21,006 bases of DNA from a virus. Location of the stretch: IMG/VR virus record IMGVR_UViG_3300042549_005146, positions 1-21,006 of that record, one strand, 5' to 3'. Shown piece by piece: positions 16,393 through 21,006 of the stretch (its first letter is position 1; each line of letters opens with the position of its first letter). The notes beneath the pieces were generated by a model that saw only the letters and a list, made by a program, of their open reading frames with translations, had not been told where the DNA came from and searched no databases. The translations under genes and the position numbers were made by a program.

Positions 16393-17784
16393 ATGGCTAA
16401 ATCTATTATGGAACAAATCGCTCTCTTGCCTGATGACGAGAGGGCGATTATCCTATCTGGATTCGATGCTGATGCTCTTATGTGGGATTGGTCTGTATGG
16501 GGTAGACCTGAACAGCAATCACCTCAAGGAGACTGGGCAATCTGGATGTATCTCGCTGGGCGTGGTGCTGGTAAGACAAGGGCAGCAGCCGAGTGGGTTC
16601 GAGAAGAGGCTAAGCACACAACTACTGGGCAGAGGCGTTTCGCTCTCGTAGCAAGAACAGCAGCCGATGTGCGAGATGTTATTGTCGAAGGTGAATCTGG
16701 GATTATGAATGTGTCGCCTCCAAGCGAGAGACCATTGTATGAGCCATCGAAGAGAAGACTGACCTGGCCAAATGGCAACACTGCTACTTGCTTTACAGCC
16801 GATGAGCCTGACTCTTTGCGTGGTCCACAATTCACACACGCTTGGGGTGATGAGGTCGCTGCTTGGAGGCAGACACCCGATGCTGCGGGTATGACTGCGT
16901 TCGACAACTTGAGAGTTGGAACTCGTTTAGGTGCTAACCCTAAGATTATGATTACTACTACACCTAAGAGAGTGCCACTACTTTATAAGTTGCTAGATGA
17001 GGCTAAGACTACTGGTCGAGTTGTAATCAGTAGAGGTTCAACGATGGACAACTCTGGAAACTTATCTAACGCTTATCTTGATGCGATTACTGGAGTTTAC
17101 GCTGGAACTAGACTTGCTCAACAAGAACTTTACGGTGAGATGTTGGATTCGGTTGAAGGTGCTTTGTGGGTTGATGAACTTATCGAGCAACATAGACAAT
17201 CAGCGTTCCCGATGAACACACCTCTTCGTATCATTGGGGTAGACCCTTCGGTAGCCGAAAACCCTAGAGATGAATGTGGGATTGTTGTTGTCTCTTCAAG
17301 TGGTGAGCGTGATTTGTATAAGCGTAATGCTTGGGTGCTTGAAGATGCTAGCGTGTTAGGTTCACCTGATGTCTGGGCTAATCGAGTAGTTGCGATGGCT
17401 CGCAAATGGGGTTGTCCTGTTGTTGCTGAAGTAAACCAAGGTGGAGCGATGGTTCGTAATGCTATCAACACCATTGACCCTAGTATCAAGGTGCTAGAGG
17501 TTCATAGCAAATACGGAAAGGCTCTAAGAGCCGAGCCAATTACTTTGGCTTATGAGCAAGGTCGAGTCCATCACATTGGTTATCTTGCCGATTTAGAATC
17601 TCAAATGGTCTCGTGGGTTCCGGGTGAGGGTAAGTCTCCCGATAGAGTCGATGCTTTAGTCCACGCTCTTACTGCTCTACTAATCAAGCCACCTGCTGGA
17701 TTTACTGGAGGAAAAATTACTGCTAAGTCGATGGGGTCTAGAAGATTACCTGACTCAAAGAGTAGCCTGTTTCGTATTCGTTAG
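16393..17784 (+). CDS. terL: terminase large subunit
   Basis: The DNA-packaging motor, with ATPase and nuclease domains, 463 aa. Walker A is GRGAGKT (56-62); Walker B with catalytic Glu is HAWGDE (149-154); the coupling motif is ITTTPKR (187-193). The nuclease domain has IIGVDPS with Asp284, PVVAEVNQGG with Glu345, and SPDRVDALVHAL with Asp420, the three-acid RNase H-like site. Length is normal for siphovirus TerL. It acts with the portal, whose gene begins at 20366, and a small subunit. The gene starts without a ribosome site; a TACAAT six bases upstream would fit a leaderless message. Its stop overlaps the convergent phosphatase gene by four bases, with no terminator between. Confidence 0.96.
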   Translation: MAKSIMEQIALLPDDERAIILSGFDADALMWDWSVWGRPEQQSPQGDWAIWMYLAGRGAGKTRAAAEWVREEAKHTTTGQRRFALVARTAADVRDVIVEGESGIMNVSPPSERPLYEPSKRRLTWPNGNTATCFTADEPDSLRGPQFTHAWGDEVAAWRQTPDAAGMTAFDNLRVGTRLGANPKIMITTTPKRVPLLYKLLDEAKTTGRVVISRGSTMDNSGNLSNAYLDAITGVYAGTRLAQQELYGEMLDSVEGALWVDELIEQHRQSAFPMNTPLRIIGVDPSVAENPRDECGIVVVSSSGERDLYKRNAWVLEDASVLGSPDVWANRVVAMARKWGCPVVAEVNQGGAMVRNAINTIDPSIKVLEVHSKYGKALRAEPITLAYEQGRVHHIGYLADLESQMVSWVPGEGKSPDRVDALVHALTALLIKPPAGFTGGKITAKSMGSRRLPDSKSSLFRIR

Positions 17785-18308
17785 TCTCTCCAAAACTCAA
17801 CTGGTTGATTGACTAACCAATCTTCAAATGCTTTGTTGAATAAAACATAATCGTGTCTGGTCTCTCGCATTAGGTCGATTGCCTCTCTTGCTGAATAGCC
17901 ATCTCTAATCAACACTAGGGCAGTAATGATACCTGACCTGTTTAGTCCTGCTTGACAACGAATGAGAATCTTCTCGCCTCTCTTCCAATCAGAGTGAGCC
18001 ATCTCAACTATTCTTCTAAACTCTTCAACTGGGAAGTCTGTGTCTGGTGAATCGTAATAGCCATACCGATACTCTTTGACTTGCCAATCAACTGGATTAG
18101 CGAAGGCATAGAATGTGTAGACACTATCGAAGTCTCTAACGGTAATCGCTGGTAAGTCGAACTGATGTGAACGGTCTCCAACTCTGTCATTGTCTGAAGT
18201 TCCACCTTGCCATAGGTTAGGAAGAATCTCTGACCATAGAGGTAGGTCTATCTTGTCCCCTGCGAATGGGTCTTTGGCTACGGACTCTCTGTAATCTGGT
18301 TCGTTCAT
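17781..18308 (-). CDS. dual-specificity/tyrosine phosphatase-like protein
   Basis: 175 aa on the minus strand. The catalytic P-loop is IRCQAGLNRSGIITA: Cys118 and Arg124 of the CX5R signature. The usual preceding His is Arg. The family removes phosphate from Tyr, Ser or Thr; YDSPDTDFP (85-93) may hold the general acid Asp. An N-terminal LWSEILPNLWQGGTSD matches the start of DSP domains. After the loop, ALVLIRDGYSAREAIDLMRE resembles homologues common in actinophages. It is convergent with terminase and has its own strong promoter. ATG 18308 lacks an obvious strong ribosome site; GAGAGACTACCGA lies upstream. Probably modifies host signalling or metabolism; target unknown. Confidence 0.9.
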   Translation of the reverse strand: MNEPDYRESVAKDPFAGDKIDLPLWSEILPNLWQGGTSDNDRVGDRSHQFDLPAITVRDFDSVYTFYAFANPVDWQVKEYRYGYYDSPDTDFPVEEFRRIVEMAHSDWKRGEKILIRCQAGLNRSGIITALVLIRDGYSAREAIDLMRETRHDYVLFNKAFEDWLVNQPVEFWRD

Positions 18309-18348
18309 TCGGTAGTCTCTCTGTCTGTTATGTATGTATTACATTACT

Positions 18349-18377
18349 ATACTACCAATGTTTACCGATAATGTCAA
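18349..18377 (-). promoter_or_regulatory. promoter of the phosphatase gene, TTGACA-17-TAGTAT
   Basis: On the minus strand: TTGACA (18377-18372), 17 bases, TAGTAT (18354-18349), about 40 bases before ATG 18308. A TGTCGGTGG word (18395-18387) lies just upstream but is not at PafBC spacing from this -10. Confidence 0.82.
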
Positions 18378-18659
18378 GTCTACGGACCACCGACACTTAG
18401 CAAATTTTATGGATGTTATCAATCACTGGGCTAAGCAATGTCTGACAATCACTAACGCTTAGCATCGACATTAGTGAAGGGGACATAAGTATTTATTAGT
18501 GTGGTCCGTTATGTAATAACTTATCGAATGCTAACGCTTCCACTCAACTTATGATGTCTGACATTATACAAACTTAGATGAGTAGATGAGAGATGGTTAT
18601 TTGATTGACTTGCTATGTAATAGTTATGTTGCTCTGCTCTGCTTCAGATGTGTATCTCT

Positions 18660-18720
18660 ATTTGTGCTTATGTCTATGTGTGTTATGTGTATGTGTGTTA
18701 TGTGTATGTGTATCTCTAAT
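18660..18720. repeat. low-complexity TATGTGTGTTATG stretch
   Basis: Alternating GTGTATGTG and GTTATGTGTATG units make up about 60 bases of purine/pyrimidine-alternating sequence. Easily melted or slippage-prone; no coding frame. Confidence 0.7.
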
Positions 18721-18750
18721 GTTCAAAACATTTTTTATGTCAAGTAAGTT

Positions 18751-18771
18751 CGTTCGGAAACAAACGATTTT
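18751..18771 (+). repeat. isolated copy of the 21-bp iteron
   Basis: CGTTCGGAAACAAACGATTTT matches the tandem units at CGTTCG, then CAAACGAT, with the same internal TCGTT/AACGA dyad. Confidence 0.6.
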
Positions 18772-18912
18772 TATTACTTAGTGTGTGGCTCTGTGATTAG
18801 CAAATGATTCCTAGACATAGAAATAGAAATAAAAAATAAATGTATGTGTGATTGCTCTTTTATTTTGATTGCGTGGCTGTGGATGTTGAGGAGTGAGATG
18901 TCTGATGTAAAT

Positions 18913-18996
18913 CGTTCGTATCCAAACGATAGTCGTTAGGTAGCAAACAATAGTCATTCGTATCCAAACAATAATCATTCGCATCCAAACGATTGG
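18913..18996 (+). repeat. four tandem 21-bp repeats (iteron-like)
   Basis: Units start at 18913, 18934, 18955 and 18976. Consensus CRTTCGTATCCAAACRATARt; unit 2 is the most diverged (CGTTAGGTAGCAAACAATAGT). Units hold a short dyad (CGTT ... AACG). A 21-bp period places each site on the same DNA face, as for binding arrays of replication initiators, terminases or repressors. Confidence 0.85.
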
Positions 18997-19158
18997 TAGC
19001 AGGGCAAGTCAGATGAAAATCAGGAAACGATTTGAAAAGCAGCAAAATACTACGACTTCCAACTCATAGGCCAAAGGCAAATATCGTTAATGTATCATTC
19101 TTAGTCGTCAGTACAGAAGACTCCAGACGCCCCTATGGATATAACCTTCGGACATTGG

Positions 19159-19167
19159 TGCTAAAGT
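19159..19167 (+). promoter_or_regulatory. extended -10 TGCTAAAGT, possible leaderless start
   Basis: TGC-TAAAGT ends seven bases before ATG 19175, with no ribosome site before that ATG. Confidence 0.4.
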
Positions 19168-19174
19168 GTACTTT

Positions 19175-19684
19175 ATGGAAGACCGTCGACGTTATGCAAG
19201 AGAAGAAGACCTCCCCCAAAGCGAAATAGACCTTCTACGTTCGTTTGGGAAGGCAAAAAAGGCTCTCTACTGTCGAGCAAGGCAACTTTTCGAGGCTGGA
19301 TGGACACTTCAGGCCATCGGAAACGCATTTTCTACCCCTGTTGGGCGTTCCACAGTCCAGTATTGGGTCAAAATGGGGGATTTGAGCCACAAAACTGACC
19401 AAAAACTCCCTTTTCCACCTAATTTCACTCCAAAACGTGGCTATCAACGTAAAAAGCCTCTATCTCCCGGCATTTCCGATGAAAATACCCAACGTCTACG
19501 CTATCTAGCCCCCCTAGCACGTAATTATCGCTCTGGAATGGGTTTAGCCTCGCTTCAAGGCTCTGCAAACACCGAATTAACCGAACTAGCAACAAATTTA
19601 CACTTAGAAGGCGTCTCCATTGCCGAATTAGCAAGAGCGTCGGGCGTAACGTTCCGTGCGATGGCTCGAAGATTAGGAAAATAA
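19175..19684 (+). CDS. second two-HTH DNA-binding protein, paralogue of the 15819 product
   Basis: 169 aa from ATG 19175; GTG 19166 would add three residues. Architecture matches the 15819 protein: first HTH (ARQLFEAGWTLQAIGNAFST, then RSTVQYWVK), a Pro/Lys-rich linker (LPFPPNFTPKRGYQRKKPLS), helix QRLRYLAPLARNYRSG (compare ARLLELQPLAQQVRSN) and a second HTH (LHLEGVSIAELARASGVTFR, then AMARRLGK). Sequence identity looks low outside these blocks. It opens the late module before portal, where small terminases or late regulators are found. It is also the first gene in the ACGT-containing sequence, so it may be the small terminase belonging to a different lineage of late genes. Confidence 0.83.
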   Translation: MEDRRRYAREEDLPQSEIDLLRSFGKAKKALYCRARQLFEAGWTLQAIGNAFSTPVGRSTVQYWVKMGDLSHKTDQKLPFPPNFTPKRGYQRKKPLSPGISDENTQRLRYLAPLARNYRSGMGLASLQGSANTELTELATNLHLEGVSIAELARASGVTFRAMARRLGK

Positions 19685-19685
19685 C

Positions 19686-20045
19686 GTGCAAATAACATTA
19701 GACCTCTTTCCTTGCAACGTTGTTGCTGCTCCAGCAGGTTTTGTCGACAGTATTGAAGACCTCAAGTCACGTCCACCACATGAAGGTGCAACTTATCTCG
19801 AAGTTTGCCGTGTTTTGGTTGTCGACGACGTTCTGGTTATCGCAATGGACGCTCCTGAAGGTGCCCAAATAATTTTCCAAGAAAAAATAGCGGAGTTATA
19901 TAATGGAACTAAGCCAGAGTTTCTAACCAAGGTAGTTACTGTCCAAGGAAAGATGCTAGTTTTCTATAAAGACAACGGATGTGGATGTTCTTCACGTCTA
20001 CGTTCTTGGAATCCGTTCAAAACTCTAATGTCTACCAAAGGATAA
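19686..20045 (+). CDS. hypothetical protein, GTG start (119 aa)
   Basis: GTG 19686 lies one base after the previous stop in the context AGGAAAATAACGTGCAA. Sequence: VQITLDLFPCNVVAAPAGFV, then LKSRPPHEGATYLEVCRVLV, then VDDVLVIAMDAPEGAQIIFQ, then CGCSSRLRSWNPFKTLM near the end. Mostly beta with a C-terminal CGCSSR cluster. No family recognised. The same TAACGTGCAA junction begins the next gene. Confidence 0.8.
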   Translation: MQITLDLFPCNVVAAPAGFVDSIEDLKSRPPHEGATYLEVCRVLVVDDVLVIAMDAPEGAQIIFQEKIAELYNGTKPEFLTKVVTVQGKMLVFYKDNGCGCSSRLRSWNPFKTLMSTKG

Positions 20046-20046
20046 C

Positions 20047-20349
20047 GTGCAAGCACTATTTGATATTTCCCCATTCCATTTCATCATTCTTGCGTTAGCG
20101 ACGTACAGACTCTCACGTCTACTCGTTATCGACAACATCTTTGAGTGGCTACGTAATTTAGTTTGGAAACGTTTTCCACCCTCAACGGCGTTTGGATATT
20201 TCTTCACTTGTATTTGGTGTACGTCGGTTTGGACAGCATCAGCCGTTGCGATTTGCTATACAATAGTTCCTATAGCAACTGTGGTCGTTGCTTCGATTTT
20301 TGCATTATCCGCAGTCGCAGGATTAATTTCTATGCGACTAGATAACTGA
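20047..20349 (+). CDS. DUF1360-like membrane protein, GTG start (100 aa)
   Basis: GTG 20047 follows CAAAGGATAAC. The protein begins VQALFDISPFHFIILALATY, then RLSRLLVIDNIFEWLRNLVW. FGYFFTCIWCTSVWTASAVA carries the C-x-x-C of the DUF1360 family (ATYRLxRLxxxDxxxxxxR, then GYxxxCxWCxSxW). It ends in a hydrophobic segment VPIATVVVASIFALSAVAGL. DUF1360 proteins are common in phages and Gram-positive genomes; function unknown, membrane location likely. Placed directly before portal, as in many actinophages. Confidence 0.87.
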   Translation: MQALFDISPFHFIILALATYRLSRLLVIDNIFEWLRNLVWKRFPPSTAFGYFFTCIWCTSVWTASAVAICYTIVPIATVVVASIFALSAVAGLISMRLDN

Positions 20350-20365
20350 TTGACAGGAGTCCCTT

Positions 20366-21006
20366 TTGGGCATCTTTAACAAGAGAGAGCAAGCACCAAG
20401 ACAGGTGGCCCCACCTTCTGGTCGCATCTCCGCTTCAGTTCCTAGAACCAACAACACTGGCTTACCAGCAAACTCAGTTTTCCTGAACGTCAAGCCTAAT
20501 AGTGCACCAGTAGCCCCTTACGATATCTCAAGACCACTTACCGCTGCTGCTACACAAATTAAAGTTGGCGATAGAGGAGAGGCCGACCAGTTTAAGGCTC
20601 GTCGTGCCGCTGCCTCTAGTAGTTGGCAGAGTGAAGCGTGGGAATACTACGACGCAATCGGTGAAATTAAATATGCTTTCAACCTTGTTGCTTCTGTTGT
20701 TTCTCGTGTACGTCTTTACGCTGCAGTTGTTTCAAACCCATCAGAAACTCCTTCTCCTATTCGTAACTCGGAGGGAGATGACGAACGTCTGGTTGAAGTT
20801 GCAGAACGTGCGTTGGCCAGACTTGACTCTGCTTACGGAGGTCAAGCAGGTTTGCTACGTGACGCTGCACTTAACTTGCAAGTTACAGGTGAGTGCTATC
20901 TAACTCAGATTCCTGCTCGCATTGGTTCTGGAATTCCAGAGTCTTGGGATATCCGTTCTATCGACGAACTAAACACAGATGGTAAGGGTAACTACGTTAT
21001 TTCTCC
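20366..21006 (+). CDS. portal protein, N-terminal part (runs off window)
   Basis: Starts at TTG 20366 after GACAGGAGTCCCTT; no ATG or GTG in this frame gives a better start. The first residues are MGIFNKREQAPRQVAPPSGR. A long linker leads to AWEYYDAIGEIKYAFNLVAS, then VVSRVRLYAAVV, then LLRDAALNLQVTGECYLTQI, then PESWDIRSIDEL. These blocks are those of actinophage portal proteins: the EIKYAFNLVAS helix, the GECYL strand and the PESWxxRSxDEL motif. The portal ring sits at one capsid vertex, and TerL docks on it to pump DNA. At least 213 codons are present; the C-terminal half lies beyond the window. Position after terminase supports the call. Confidence 0.9.
   Translation, partial: MGIFNKREQAPRQVAPPSGRISASVPRTNNTGLPANSVFLNVKPNSAPVAPYDISRPLTAAATQIKVGDRGEADQFKARRAAASSSWQSEAWEYYDAIGEIKYAFNLVASVVSRVRLYAAVVSNPSETPSPIRNSEGDDERLVEVAERALARLDSAYGGQAGLLRDAALNLQVTGECYLTQIPARIGSGIPESWDIRSIDELNTDGKGNYVIS

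Larger units (their letters stand above)
18309..19165. other. 857-base gene-free region between terminase block and late module
   Basis: It contains the phosphatase promoter, two TGTCTGACA words (near 18439 and 18553), an inverted repeat TCACTAA ... TTAGTGA (about 18449-18477), a TATGTG/TGTTATG-rich simple stretch (18660-18715), one isolated and four tandem 21-bp repeats, and the start of the ACGT-containing sequence. Open frames within it are short or are artefacts of the repeat period. By position it is a candidate for packaging site, replication origin or control region. Confidence 0.7.

Noticed and set aside
16519-16907. Long minus-strand frames inside terminase
   Set aside because: They are antisense shadows of a gene with all terminase motifs and have no start signals.
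18388-18395. TGTCGGTG on the minus strand as a PafBC site for the phosphatase
   Set aside because: No TANNNT box lies eight bases away; the gene has a standard TTGACA/TAGTAT promoter instead.
18860-19045. Minus-strand frame with seven-residue repeats (NDYCLDT-like)
   Set aside because: The repeat arises because the 21-bp DNA iteron is a multiple of three. There is no ribosome site, and the DNA dyad is better conserved than any protein property.
19032-19229. 65-codon plus-strand frame before the late module
   Set aside because: It overlaps the start of the well-supported two-HTH gene in another frame, lacks a ribosome site, and its product shows no coherent features.
20565-20903. 112-codon frame overlapping the portal gene
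   Set aside because: Out of frame with the portal product, whose conserved blocks are clear; its translation is low in complexity (Leu runs).
1-21006. tRNA genes
   Set aside because: No T-loop GTTCRANNC with matching acceptor stems was seen on either strand.

Overview
The window looks like part of a tailed double-stranded DNA phage genome, most likely infecting a low- to mid-GC actinobacterium. Three lines point that way. The recognisable proteins (terminase large subunit, portal, DUF6011-type and HxxC/CxxC proteins, a phosphatase beside terminase, an AcuC-like deacetylase, a ClgR-like regulator) are typical of actinophages. Several promoters match the actinobacterial RecA-independent DNA-damage motif TGTCRGTG-N8-TANNNT that PafBC recognises. 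Start sites include GTG, TTG and probably leaderless ATG. The host genus cannot be read from the sequence, and no tRNA, CRISPR array, insertion sequence or integrase was seen.

Positions 1-7540 hold about 26 very small genes in short units. The usual order is promoter, one to a few genes, hairpin terminator, then a GGGTGAAAAA hairpin repeat. There are two promoter types: TTGACA/extended -10 (TGNTATACT), and the PafBC-like type. A nine-gene operon (5845-7531) encodes tiny, mostly acidic proteins with overlapping starts and stops. Positions 7691-14116 continue with slightly larger units: a lipoprotein NlpC/P60 peptidase, a ClgR-like regulator followed by small membrane proteins, a DUF6011 protein, zinc-ribbon proteins and several unknowns. 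Positions 14222-17784 look like one rightward block: AcuC/HDAC-like deacetylase, membrane protein, HTH protein, membrane protein, two-HTH protein (candidate small terminase) and terminase large subunit. A phosphatase lies convergent on the minus strand (17781-18308).

An 857-base gene-free stretch (18309-19165) carries four tandem 21-bp repeats plus one upstream copy. It separates the block above from a late module: a second two-HTH protein, an unknown, a DUF1360 protein and the start of the portal gene (TTG start, runs off the window). The sequence style changes at about 19.1 kb. By eye, ACGT is absent from the first 19,188 bases and occurs 25 times in the last 1,818; GTAC behaves similarly. 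That suggests a mosaic junction, or less likely an assembly join.

The main themes are possible phage use of the host DNA-damage transcription system, a dispersed family of 12 intergenic hairpin repeats, signs of gene-cassette gain and loss, and the compositional boundary next to an iteron array. All motif counts were made by eye.
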